Positions 32,794 to 40,410 are shown, counted from the stretch's first letter. The stretch is 40,458 nucleotides of DNA from SFHK01 sp964554795 (GCA_964554795.1 CAZKQB010000032.1:1-40458), one strand, 5' to 3'. Notes: generated by a model not told the origin, from the sequence alone. Numbers and translations: made by a program.

Positions 32794-32812
32794 TGCGGGC
32801 GCGTGATACAAT
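32785..32812 (+). promoter_or_regulatory. Extended -10 promoter of the nucleotidyltransferase-kinase-galE unit
   Basis: TGTGCA (32785-32790), 16-base spacer ending in TGA, TACAAT (32807-32812). The -35 is weak, the extended -10 good. Confidence 0.6.
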
Positions 32813-32850
32813 ATAAGAAACACAATCCATTAGATAGGGAGTGTCTTTGA

Positions 32851-33777
32851 ATGAAGCATACGCTGGTAATCATGGCCGCGGGTCTGGGCAGCCGCTTCGG
32901 CGCGGGTGCGGGGCAGAAGCAGGTAACGCCGGTGGATGAGGCCGGGCACCTGATCATTGATTATTCCATTTACGACGCGATCCGCGCAGGCTTTAAAAAG
33001 GTCGTCTTCGTCATCAAGCCCGAGAGCGAGAGGCTGTTTCATGATGCGATTGGCAGCCGCGTGTCGCCGTTTATCGAGGTAGCCTACGCGCACCAGACGC
33101 TGAACGACTACCTGCCCGAGGACTTCTGCATTCCGGAGGGGCGCGAGAAGCCGTGGGGCACGGGTCACGCAGCCCTGTGCGCGCGCGAGCAGGTGTCGGG
33201 CGACTTCGTTGTCATCAATGCCGATGATTTTTACGGCGCGGACGCATATCAGGCCGCCATTCGCTTTCTGGATGCGCCCGGCGCGTCCAACGCGCATGCC
33301 ATGGTGGGTTACCGCCTGCGCAACACCATGACGCCCAATGGCGCGGTTGCCCGCGGCGTGTGTACGGCGGACGAGAACGGCCATCTTCTGAGCGTCGTGG
33401 AGCGCACGAAGATCGTCGCGCGCGGGAACGACGCTGCCTTCACCGAGGACGGCGAGACCTACACGCCCATCTCCGGCGATGCGACGGTGTCTTTGAATTT
33501 CTGGATTTTCCGTCACTCCATCTTTGATGAAATGGAAGCGCGCTTCCATACGTTCCTGAAAAACGGCTTAAGCGAGAAGCCGCTGAAGGCAGAATACTAC
33601 CTGCCCAGTGTGCCCAACCAGCTGCTTGCTGAGAAGAAGGCCACGGTATCCGTGCTGCCCACGTCGGCAAGGTGGTTCGGCATGACGTATCTGGAGGATC
33701 TCGCGGAAACGAAGGCCAATATTCAACGCATGAAGGACGAGGGCGCGTACCCGGAGCGCCTGTGGGAAAGGGGATAA
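32851..33777 (+). CDS. Sugar-1-phosphate nucleotidyltransferase family protein
   Basis: 308 residues. The N-terminal VIMAAGLGSRFG, with Lys in GQKQVTPV, is the nucleotide-binding signature of NDP-sugar pyrophosphorylases; VINADDFYG holds the metal-binding Asp, and EKPWGTGHAALCAR the base/sugar region. It should make an NDP-sugar and pyrophosphate from NTP and a sugar 1-phosphate. Which sugar is unknown, but neighbours suggest a hexose or N-acetylhexosamine 1-phosphate. GGGAG (32837-32841) is nine bases before ATG 32851. First gene of a three-gene operon; the kinase starts five bases after its stop. It seems to stand in for the uridylyltransferase of the lacto-N-biose pathway. Confidence 0.85.
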   Translation: MKHTLVIMAAGLGSRFGAGAGQKQVTPVDEAGHLIIDYSIYDAIRAGFKKVVFVIKPESERLFHDAIGSRVSPFIEVAYAHQTLNDYLPEDFCIPEGREKPWGTGHAALCAREQVSGDFVVINADDFYGADAYQAAIRFLDAPGASNAHAMVGYRLRNTMTPNGAVARGVCTADENGHLLSVVERTKIVARGNDAAFTEDGETYTPISGDATVSLNFWIFRHSIFDEMEARFHTFLKNGLSEKPLKAEYYLPSVPNQLLAEKKATVSVLPTSARWFGMTYLEDLAETKANIQRMKDEGAYPERLWERG

Positions 33778-33782
33778 CATCC

Positions 33783-34847
33783 ATGCTGAACGCCGCGGAA
33801 AACTTTCGGCTGGCAGCCGCGCCCGCGACCTGCGTGCCGATGGGCAACGGACACATCAACCGCACCTGTCTTCTGACCGACGAGGCCGGAAACAAGTACA
33901 CGATGCAGAAGATCAACGATTCCATTTTCAAGGACGTGCCCGCGTTGATGGAAAACATCCGCCTTGTGACGGAATATCTGCGCACATGCGATCCCGACCC
34001 GCGCCATTCGCTTCAGCTGGTGCATACGCGGGACGGCAAGTGCTTCCATCACGACGAGACGGGCTATTACCGCGTGTACCACTTTGTGGATGAGAGCATA
34101 TGCCTTGAAAAGGTGGAAACGCAGGAGGAGTTCTTCCTGAGCGCGCAGGCGTTCGGCTCGTTCCAGAACCAGCTGGCGGGCTTTGACGCCGCCGTGCTGT
34201 CCGAGACGATTCCGCGCTTCCATGATACCGCCAACCGCGTGAACAACCTGAAAATCGCTGCGGCAAACGATAAGCTGGGGCGGCTTAAGGAGGTTCAGGC
34301 CGAATACGAATTTGCGCTGGCGCGCGAGGAGGAGGCGGGCGCAATGCTGAAGCTGCTAAAAGAAGGCAAGCTGAAGCTGCGCGTGACGCACAACGATACC
34401 AAGCTCAACAATGTGCTGTTTGACGAAAAAACGCGCAGGCCCATCTGCATCATCGATCTGGACACCGTGATGCCTGGCCTCGCGGCGAACGACTTTGGCG
34501 ATTCCATCCGCTTCGGCGCGGCCACCGCCGCCGAGGATGAGACTGATCTTGAAAAGATGACTCTGTCGCTCGACCTGTACGCGGCCTACGTGCGCGGCTT
34601 TCTTGGCGCGTGCGGCAGCAAGCTCACCAAGGACGAAATCCGCACGCTGCCCATGGGCGCGAAGCTGATGACATTCGAATGCGGCGTGCGCTTCCTTACC
34701 GACTATCTGGAGGGAGACACCTATTTCCGCATTCACCGCGAAAAGCACAATCTGGATCGCTGCCGCACGCAGTTTAAGCTCGTCAGCGATATGGAGAAAA
34801 AATGGAAGGACATGGAGAGAATCATCTCCGAGGAGGCAGCCATATGA
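33783..34847 (+). CDS. NahK-like sugar 1-kinase (APH-fold phosphotransferase)
   Basis: 354 residues, the size of N-acetylhexosamine 1-kinase (NahK) of bifidobacteria, which phosphorylates GlcNAc and GalNAc at C1 after lacto-N-biose phosphorolysis. The aminoglycoside-phosphotransferase fold is clear: MGNGHINRTCLL, YTMQKINDSIFKDVPALMENI, catalytic loop VTHNDTKLNN with Asp205, metal-binding IIDLDTVMPG with Asp225/Asp227, then FGDSIRFGA and TFECGVRFLTDYLEGD. The similarity to NahK runs along the whole protein as far as I can recall that sequence. ATG 33783 follows AAAGGGG. The stop overlaps the galE start (ATGA), so translation is coupled. Substrate specificity remains inference. Confidence 0.85.
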   Translation: MLNAAENFRLAAAPATCVPMGNGHINRTCLLTDEAGNKYTMQKINDSIFKDVPALMENIRLVTEYLRTCDPDPRHSLQLVHTRDGKCFHHDETGYYRVYHFVDESICLEKVETQEEFFLSAQAFGSFQNQLAGFDAAVLSETIPRFHDTANRVNNLKIAAANDKLGRLKEVQAEYEFALAREEEAGAMLKLLKEGKLKLRVTHNDTKLNNVLFDEKTRRPICIIDLDTVMPGLAANDFGDSIRFGAATAAEDETDLEKMTLSLDLYAAYVRGFLGACGSKLTKDEIRTLPMGAKLMTFECGVRFLTDYLEGDTYFRIHREKHNLDRCRTQFKLVSDMEKKWKDMERIISEEAAI

Positions 34848-35857
34848 GCATTCTGATCACCGGCGGCGCAGGCTACATCGGTTCCCATACCGATCTTTGT
34901 CTTCTGAACGAGGGCTACGACATCGTGGTCGTGGACAATTACGATAATTCCAGCCCCGAGGCGCTCAAGCGCGTGATGGAGCTCACGGGCAAGACCTTCC
35001 CCTATTATGAGGCGGACGCCTGCGACGAGGAAAAGCTCGTGGAAATCATGAAGGAGCACGGCGTGGACAGCGTAATTCACTTTGCCGGCCTCAAGGCTGT
35101 GGGCGAAAGCGTGCGCATTCCGCTGCGCTATTACGAAAACAACCTGCTCAGCACCATCCGCCTTCTGAAGGCGATGGAGACTGCGGGCGTGAAGAAGATG
35201 ATCTTCTCCTCCTCCGCCACCGTGTACTCCGCTGAGAATCAGGTGCCGCTTACCGAAAGCGGAAAGCTTGGCTGCACCAACCCATACGGCTGGACGAAGT
35301 ACATGAACGAGCAGATTCTGCGCGACGCCGCCGTGGCCGATAAGGACCTGAGCGTGGTGCTGCTTCGCTACTTCAACCCCGTCGGTGCGCACGAGAGCGG
35401 CCGAATCGGCGAGGATCCCTCCGGCATTCCGAATAACCTCATGCCCTATATCTCTCAGACCGCCGTCGGCCGCCGCGACCACCTGACCGTGTACGGCAAC
35501 GACTACGCCACCCACGATGGCACCGGCGTGCGCGATTACATCCACGTGATGGATCTGGCGCGCGGTCACGTTGCCGCCGTCCGCTATGCGGATACGTTCA
35601 AGGGCGCGGACGCCATCAATTTGGGCACGGGCGTCGGCTACAGCGTGCTGGATATGGTGCATGCCTTCGAGGAGGCCAACAGCCTCAAAATTCCCTACGT
35701 CATCGGCGCGCGCCGCCCCGGCGACATCGACACCGTGTATTCCAACCCTGCCAAGGCGAAGGAAAAGCTCGGCTGGCAGGCGGAGAAGACGCTGGTGGAT
35801 ATGTGCCGCGATCAGTGGAACTGGCAGAGCCAGAACCCCAACGGCTACGGAAAGTAA
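34844..35857 (+). CDS. galE: UDP-glucose 4-epimerase GalE
   Basis: 337 residues, normal length. It interconverts UDP-glucose and UDP-galactose (often also the N-acetyl forms) with tightly bound NAD. GGAGYIGSH (7-15), catalytic Ser124 in FSSSATVY, Tyr148 and Lys152 in YGWTK, LRYFNPVGAH and YIHVMDLARGH are all present. ATG 34844 is eight bases after GAGGAGG (34830-34836). Last gene of the nucleotidyltransferase-kinase-galE operon, where it would link galactose- and glucose-type nucleotide sugars. No clear terminator precedes the tRNA promoter 38 bases downstream. Confidence 0.96.
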   Translation: MSILITGGAGYIGSHTDLCLLNEGYDIVVVDNYDNSSPEALKRVMELTGKTFPYYEADACDEEKLVEIMKEHGVDSVIHFAGLKAVGESVRIPLRYYENNLLSTIRLLKAMETAGVKKMIFSSSATVYSAENQVPLTESGKLGCTNPYGWTKYMNEQILRDAAVADKDLSVVLLRYFNPVGAHESGRIGEDPSGIPNNLMPYISQTAVGRRDHLTVYGNDYATHDGTGVRDYIHVMDLARGHVAAVRYADTFKGADAINLGTGVGYSVLDMVHAFEEANSLKIPYVIGARRPGDIDTVYSNPAKAKEKLGWQAEKTLVDMCRDQWNWQSQNPNGYGK

Positions 35858-35894
35858 AAAAACGGCGTATTCCAAAAACTTTTTCGCGAAGCTA

Positions 35895-35923
35895 TTGACA
35901 ACCGCGTAAACGGATGCTATAAT
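35895..35923 (+). promoter_or_regulatory. Consensus promoter of tRNA-Leu
   Basis: TTGACA (35895-35900), 17-base spacer ending in TGC, TATAAT (35918-35923): perfect boxes plus extended -10, as expected for a stable RNA gene. Confidence 0.93.
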
Positions 35924-35936
35924 ATCATCTGTTCAT

Positions 35937-36018
35937 GCGGTTGTGGCGGAATCGGCATACGCGCACGTTTGAGGGGCGTGTTCCGCAAGGAGTACGAGTT
36001 CAAGTCTCGTCAACCGCA
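35937..36018 (+). tRNA. tRNA-Leu (anticodon GAG)
   Basis: 82 bases. Acceptor arms GCGGTTG (35937-35943) and CAACCGC (36011-36017) pair fully, discriminator A. D arm GCGG...ACGC, anticodon stem CACGT/GCGTG with loop TTGAGGG (anticodon GAG, reads CUC/CUU), a class II variable arm (TTCCGCAAGGAG), T arm ACGAG-TTCAAGT-CTCGT. The 3' CCA is not encoded. It has its own promoter and terminator. Confidence 0.97.
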
Positions 36019-36022
36019 CTGG

Positions 36023-36059
36023 ATGCTCGAAGGTCTTTTGACCTCCGAGCATTTCTTTT
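36023..36059 (+). terminator. Terminator of tRNA-Leu
   Basis: ATGCTCG-a-AGGTC, loop TTTT, GACCT-c-CGAGCAT: a 12-bp stem with one internal mismatch, followed by TTCTTTT. Confidence 0.92.
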
Positions 36060-36074
36060 GCACAGAGGCAGTGC

Positions 36075-36103
36075 TTGACAGCGTACGGGTTTCCCGATAT
36101 AAT
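36075..36103 (+). promoter_or_regulatory. Consensus sigma-A promoter
   Basis: TTGACA (36075-36080), 17-base spacer, TATAAT (36098-36103), perfect match. It drives the secreted YDG/MBG-repeat protein. Confidence 0.9.
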
Positions 36104-36154
36104 GCATGCAACGCTGCATATTGTCATTTTTATGCACTCACTGGAGGATGAATC

Positions 36155-36979
36155 ATGGATATTGGCTTATGCTTTAAACGTTTTCTGGCCTTGCTTCTGG
36201 CGCTGGCGCTGCTGATGCTTGCCGGTACGGCCGAGGAGACGACGGACGCGGGGGCGGACGAGGCGCCGCTCGCGGCGTTGACGGAGGCGGCGAATGAAGA
36301 GCCCTTGGAGGAGGAGCCGTGGGAAACGGCGGAAATCAGCGTGGACTGGCTCAACACGGAATTTGTCTACGACGGAGAAGCGCATCAGCCCATGGCGGCC
36401 TATCCCGGCATGGTCATTCGGGTAATCGGCGAGGGAACCGACGCGGGCACCTATGTGGCTGAGGCCGTCGCGGAGGACGGCTATCAGATTACCAATCCCA
36501 TCTGCACGTTCACCATTCATCGCGCGCCGATTACCGTGGACTGGGATGAAACCGAGTTTGTCTATGACGGCCAGCTGCATGTGCCTCTTGCTACCTGCCC
36601 GGGCGTGCGCGTGCGCGTGCTCGGCACGGGGCTGAACGTTGGCGATTATATTGCCTATGCGGACGCAGGGCGGAATTACGAGATTGACAATCGTGCGTGC
36701 CCGTTCGCCGTCGTGCCCCGTCCTGTGCAGGTCGAGCTGAGCTATGCCAAGCGCATGGGCGAGAAGGACCCTGCCTTCGTGCTCGCACCTGAAAACCTGC
36801 TGGTTGAGGGCATGGACGCGCAGGTCGTGCTGGACGAGCTGACGCTTCCCATGCTTAAAAACCTGACGCTTCAGCGCATGCCCGGCGAGCAGGTTGGACT
36901 GTACGAATACAACCCCGCCGCCCTCAACGCCGAAAACTACGAGCTGATCTTCGTGTACCCCTTCGAAATCATGCGATAA
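36155..36979 (+). CDS. Secreted protein with two YDG-type repeats and one MBG-like domain
   Basis: 274 residues. Signal peptide (basic FKR, then LALLLALALLMLAGTA; cleavage probably near 25), an acidic linker (27-60), then two tandem repeats of about 64 residues (61-124 and 126-189): both have I(S/T)VDW-x2-TEFVYDG, an H near +2, and end in a hydrophobic strand. Residues 191-274 (SYAKRMGEKDPAFVL, GEQVGLYEY, ENYELIFVYPFEI) look like an MBG-2 domain. Such immunoglobulin-like domains are spacers in bacterial surface adhesins. Here no anchor (LPXTG, S-layer or membrane) and no enzymatic domain is present, so it is a small freestanding exported protein. GGAGG precedes ATG 36155. Confidence 0.8.
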   Translation: MDIGLCFKRFLALLLALALLMLAGTAEETTDAGADEAPLAALTEAANEEPLEEEPWETAEISVDWLNTEFVYDGEAHQPMAAYPGMVIRVIGEGTDAGTYVAEAVAEDGYQITNPICTFTIHRAPITVDWDETEFVYDGQLHVPLATCPGVRVRVLGTGLNVGDYIAYADAGRNYEIDNRACPFAVVPRPVQVELSYAKRMGEKDPAFVLAPENLLVEGMDAQVVLDELTLPMLKNLTLQRMPGEQVGLYEYNPAALNAENYELIFVYPFEIMR

Positions 36980-37008
36980 GCTGCTTCAGCGTCCTTTTCG
37001 CAAGGGTT

Positions 37009-37051
37009 GCCCGCTTCACGATGCGCATTCGCACGTGAGGCGGCTTTTTTT
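37009..37051 (+). terminator. Rho-independent terminator
   Basis: GCCCGCTTCACG (37009-37020) pairs imperfectly with CGTGAGGCGGC (37034-37044); run of seven T follows. Confidence 0.8.
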
Positions 37052-37114
37052 CGTTTCAATCGAAGCGGGAATTCGGCGGATTCAAAGAAGGCCCTGTCAT
37101 GCTGCGGGAAGCAT

Positions 37115-37143
37115 TTGACAGAAGCGGGGATTTGTGGTAAGGT
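37115..37143 (+). promoter_or_regulatory. Promoter of the DUF1653-Spo0A-like unit
   Basis: TTGACA (37115-37120), 17-base spacer ending in TGG, TAAGGT (37138-37143). Perfect -35, weak -10 with TGn extension. Confidence 0.6.
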
Positions 37144-37165
37144 TATGCGGAACGGAGGGATGCGC

Positions 37166-37417
37166 ATGCGCGAAATTCAGGTCAAGCGGATTTACCGCCA
37201 TTTTAAGGGCGACTATTATCTGGTTGAGGATGTGGCGAAGCATTCCGAAACAGGCGAGCTTTATGTGATCTACCGGAAGCTCTATGGCGACTGCGGCCTG
37301 TGGATTCGGCCGCTGTCCATGTTTCTGGAGCCGGTGGACCGCGAAAAATACCCGAATGCCACGCAGAAATGGAGATTCGAGCTTCAGGAAATCGATTCCG
37401 TCGCAGGGCATGGCTGA
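37166..37417 (+). CDS. DUF1653 domain protein
   Basis: 83 residues. YRHFKGDYYLVEDVAKHSET, VIYRKLYGDCGLWIRPLSMF and VDREKYPN form the conserved core of the DUF1653 family (small, beta-rich proteins of unknown function). ATG 37166 is seven bases after CGGAGG (37153-37158); ATGs at 37145 and 37160 are in frame but too close to or upstream of that site. The Spo0A-like gene starts 77 bases after its stop on the same strand with no terminator visible between, so they may be co-transcribed. Confidence 0.85.
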   Translation: MREIQVKRIYRHFKGDYYLVEDVAKHSETGELYVIYRKLYGDCGLWIRPLSMFLEPVDREKYPNATQKWRFELQEIDSVAGHG

Positions 37418-37494
37418 AGGGATGGCGTGGAGGACGCTTCTCTGACATGGAGAAGGCGGTTGCCTGCATGAACGCTGGGACAGGGGGGATTCGG

Positions 37495-38214
37495 ATGGAT
37501 GGAACGAATCGGGTCGGCTGCATTCTTGTGCATCCCGACGGACCTGCGCGAGAAGCGCTGGCGGAGCTTCTTGCCTCGGCCGGTCTGGCGATATCCGCGG
37601 CCTGCGCCGATTGGCCGGGCGCATTGGATGCGGCGGCGCGGCATCATGCAGAGGTGATCCTCGTCCATGCGCTCACTGCGGGGCTGGACGCGGGAACGGC
37701 GCAGACGCAGATTGATCGGCTGCGGCTTTCCCGGCGGCCGGCGCTCGTGTACCTTGTGCCGCCCTATCTCCCGGAGTCCATGACGCGCGGAATGCGGCCC
37801 TTTATCGGCGCATCGCCGGATGTGGAAGCGCTTCGCGCCTGCATCGCTGGGGTGCTGCCGCTTTCCGTGCGGCCGGAGGATGAGGCTCGCGCGGAAAGCC
37901 TGCTGGCGCAAATGGACATTGCACCTGGCGAAAACCGTCGCCGGATGGCCTACGCCGTCGCGCTGGTGCTGAACGACGCCGCCAACGCGGGACGGCTGAA
38001 GCAGGTTGTCTATCCTGCCGTTGCCGAGCATTTCCGCACCACGCCCCGCCGCGTAGAGGACGGGCTTCGCCGCGCCATTGACAGTGCATGGACGACCGGA
38101 AACAGCGAACGTCAATATGCGCTGTTCGGGAACACGATCGACGCGCGCCGCGGAAAGCCCACTACCGCGTCGCTTCTTGCCACGGCGGCCGAGCTTTTGC
38201 GGCAGGGGCCTTGA
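37495..38214 (+). CDS. Spo0A-like regulator with degenerate receiver domain
   Basis: 239 residues. The C-terminal part (about 130-237) matches the Spo0A DNA-binding domain: YPAVAEHFRTTPRRVEDGLRR includes the recognition helix, then AIDSAWTTGN, LFGNTI and GKPTTASLLATAAELL. Spo0A is the master regulator of sporulation in Bacillota. The N-terminal part has receiver-like order (VGCILVHPD for strand 1, AEVILVHALTAGLDAG for strand 3), but the phosphorylated Asp is His58 and the acidic pair is HPD, so phosphorelay control is unlikely. A paralog and not Spo0A itself is likely. ATG 37495 follows GGGGGG (37483-37488); ATGs at 37447 and 37468 are alternatives. Confidence 0.82.
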   Translation: MDGTNRVGCILVHPDGPAREALAELLASAGLAISAACADWPGALDAAARHHAEVILVHALTAGLDAGTAQTQIDRLRLSRRPALVYLVPPYLPESMTRGMRPFIGASPDVEALRACIAGVLPLSVRPEDEARAESLLAQMDIAPGENRRRMAYAVALVLNDAANAGRLKQVVYPAVAEHFRTTPRRVEDGLRRAIDSAWTTGNSERQYALFGNTIDARRGKPTTASLLATAAELLRQGP

Positions 38215-38268
38215 GGGCGCTTTGGTGGGAGAATGGACAAGGGTTTATGAAGGGTGGCGCAGGCGAAA

Positions 38269-39657
38269 ATGCGAGAGAACGAGTATGACAACGAGGAATT
38301 CTTTCGGCAGTATGCGGGCATGGAGCGCAGTCAGAAGGGTCTGGAGGGCGCGGGAGAATGGTGGCAGCTTAGGCGGCTGCTTCCGCCGCTTGAGGGAAGG
38401 CGTGTGCTGGATCTGGGCTGCGGCTATGGTTGGCACTGCCGGTATGCGGCCGAGCAGGGTGCGGCGCAGGTGCTGGGCATCGATTCGAGCCGCCGGATGC
38501 TTGAGGAGGCCGAGGCGCGCGGAAACGATCCGCGCATTGAGTACCGCCTGTGCGCGATTGAGGACTACGGGTATCCGGAGGATGCATGGGACTGCGTGAT
38601 TTCCAATCTGGCGCTGCATTATGTGGCGGACATCGACGCGGTGTTCGCGGGCGTGCGCCGAACCCTGCGGCCGGGCGGCGTATTCCTTTTCAACATCGAG
38701 CACCCTACGTTTACCGCAGGGGTGGAGCAGGACTGGGCTCGCGATGAAGCCGGTCGGCCGCTGCACTGGCCTGTGGACGATTATTTCCGCCCAGGCGAAC
38801 GGCGCACAAGCTTTCTGGGCTGCCATGTGCGCAAGCAGCACCACACACTGACGCAGATATTGATGGGACTTCTGAACTGCGGCTTCGAGCTTCAGGCTGT
38901 GGAGGAGGCGCGCCCTGCGGACGATCAGCTGGACGTTCCCGGCATGGCGGACGAGCTGCGCCGCCCCATGATGCTGATGGTGCGCGCGAGAGCCGGGGAA
39001 ACGAAAAAACGGCTGAACGAGCTTGTTCTTCGAAATGAGCGGCCGGAGGACTGGGACACGGTCGAGCGCCTGATCCGGGATGCATTCTGGAACGCGCAGA
39101 CGCCGGGCGCGTCGGAGCCGTATCTGGCGCATCAGATCCGACAGCATGCGGATTTCGTGCCCGAGCTGGACATGGTGGCCGAGCTTGACGGAAAAATCGT
39201 CGGCAGCATCCTGTACACCGTTTCGACGCTGACGGCGGAGGACGGAACCGAGAAAAAATGCCTGACGTTCGGCCCCATTGCCGTGCATCCGGATTATCAG
39301 CGGCGGGGCATCGGCCGGGCTCTGATCGAGAGAACGCTTGAAAAGGCACGCGAAATGGGCTATGAAAGCGTGGTTATCTTCGGCCATCCGTCCAACTACG
39401 TCGCGCGCGGCTTTGTGAGCTGCCTTCGGGTGAACGTCTGCATCGGCGACGGCTATTTCCCGACGGCGTTGCTTGTGAAGCCTCTGGTAGACGGCGCGTT
39501 CGACGGGCGTCGCTGGCGCTTCACCGAAAGCCCGGTCTGCGAAATCGACGAGCGCGACGCGGAGGAATACGACAAACGCTTTCCGCCAAGGGAAAAGCAA
39601 ACGCTTCCACGCCAGGAGGAATTCTTCATCAACTCGCATTCGAGCCTGCACCCGTAA
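38269..39657 (+). CDS. Fusion of SAM methyltransferase and GNAT acetyltransferase
   Basis: 462 residues in one frame. Residues 1-240 are a class I SAM-dependent methyltransferase: VLDLGCGYGWH (46-56), GIDSSRRML, CVISNLALHYVADID, LRPGGVFLFNIEHP. Residues 250-462 are a GNAT acetyltransferase with RNERPEDWDTVERLIRDAF and acetyl-CoA motif AVHPDYQRRGIGRALIE (338-354), then GHPSNYVARGFV. Each half resembles widespread stand-alone proteins, and both motifs are intact. Acceptors are unknown. ATG 38269 is chosen; GTG 38254 behind AAGGGTG is an alternative. It follows the Spo0A-like gene by 54 bases. Confidence 0.88.
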   Translation: MRENEYDNEEFFRQYAGMERSQKGLEGAGEWWQLRRLLPPLEGRRVLDLGCGYGWHCRYAAEQGAAQVLGIDSSRRMLEEAEARGNDPRIEYRLCAIEDYGYPEDAWDCVISNLALHYVADIDAVFAGVRRTLRPGGVFLFNIEHPTFTAGVEQDWARDEAGRPLHWPVDDYFRPGERRTSFLGCHVRKQHHTLTQILMGLLNCGFELQAVEEARPADDQLDVPGMADELRRPMMLMVRARAGETKKRLNELVLRNERPEDWDTVERLIRDAFWNAQTPGASEPYLAHQIRQHADFVPELDMVAELDGKIVGSILYTVSTLTAEDGTEKKCLTFGPIAVHPDYQRRGIGRALIERTLEKAREMGYESVVIFGHPSNYVARGFVSCLRVNVCIGDGYFPTALLVKPLVDGAFDGRRWRFTESPVCEIDERDAEEYDKRFPPREKQTLPRQEEFFINSHSSLHP

Positions 39658-39900
39658 AAAACAGATAACTAAAACCCGGTTGACATTTAAGCCCAAACCC
39701 ATTCACCCGGAAGCGTAGCCATGTGAAATACCTGAAGCAGAGATGGCATAAAGTCGCGCGCGGCCTGCAATAAAGCGAAGGCGGCGGCCGCGCGGGACTG
39801 CCTGAAGCCGAGACGAGCACAAAGCCGCGCGTAGCCAGTTACTCAGCGATGGAAACGGCAGCTGTGATCACCTGATGCCAAAAGAGTAGCGATAGCAGAA
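39658..39900. other. Noncoding stretch with a 70-base-spaced direct repeat
   Basis: No credible gene. CCTGAAGC(A/C)GAGA begins at 39731 and again at 39801, each followed by a similar (C/T)AAAG(T/C)CGCGCG, giving an imperfect direct repeat of about 32 bases. TTGACA at 39680-39685 has no -10 partner. I do not recognise an RNA family. Confidence 0.4.
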
Positions 39901-39940
39901 CAAAGGCGAGCGAGAACCATGCAGTTCTTGCTCGCCTTTG
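39901..39940. terminator. Strong hairpin, possible terminator
   Basis: CAAAGGCGAGCGAGAAC (39901-39917) pairs with GTTCTTGCTCGCCTTTG (39924-39940) over 17 bp with one G-T pair; six-base loop. Only three T lie at the 3' end, within the stem. It could end a transcript from the fusion gene or belong to a noncoding RNA. Confidence 0.5.
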
Positions 39941-40090
39941 TCGAAAGCGAAAAGCTCCTCCCATGCCCACCAGAGGAGAACATGGGAGGATGTTCCTTCT
40001 CTCCCGTTCCGTTGCCCGAGGAGAGAGGGGAAACGGCGTGCTTCACGCTCGTATTGTCGGCAATCAACTCTTCACCAGAGCACCCCCAGA

Positions 40091-40166
40091 AGAGCGCGAG
40101 AGGGCCGAAGCCCTCTCGTACCCCGTCCCCCGAGGGGGTGTAGGGGAGCGGAGCGCCCCACGCCCG
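40091..40166. repeat. GC-rich palindromic repeat, copy A
   Basis: Contains hairpin GAGAGGG-CCGAAG-CCCTCTC followed by CCCCGTCCCCCGAGGGGG and a tail ending GCGCCCCACGCCCG. The same order of hairpins recurs at 40258 and 40411. The preceding 39941-40090 shows no gene. Confidence 0.75.
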
Positions 40167-40257
40167 TATCGCCGGAAACCAAACTCCCCGCCCAAACACG
40201 CGATAAAAAAGCGTAAGCGCCCCTAAAGCCCACGCATCCGTCCTCAAACTCCCCGGG

Positions 40258-40308
40258 AGAGCGCGAGAGGGCCGAAGCCCTCTCGCACCCCGTCCCCCGA
40301 GGGGGTGT
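40258..40308. repeat. GC-rich palindromic repeat, copy B (cut by Ns)
   Basis: Matches copy A from AGAGCGCGAGAGGG through GAGGGGGTGT, with one base change (CTCGC against CTCGT), then runs into the assembly gap. Confidence 0.75.
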
Positions 40309-40318
40309 NNNNNNNNNN
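40309..40318. other. Assembly gap (10 N)
   Basis: Ten undetermined bases placed exactly inside a repeat copy, as expected where an assembler could not resolve repeated DNA. Confidence 0.99.
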
Positions 40319-40410
40319 CCACCCCCCCCCCCACCCCCCCCCACCCCCACCCACCAACCCCACACCCCCCCCCCCCCCGCCCGCCCCCGGCGCCCCCCCC
40401 CCCCCCCCCC
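40319..40410. other. Low-complexity poly-C stretch, probable sequencing artefact
   Basis: Almost only C with scattered A, unlike anything else in the window, and located between a gap and a repeat copy. Open frames read through it on the minus strand are not genes. Confidence 0.85.
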
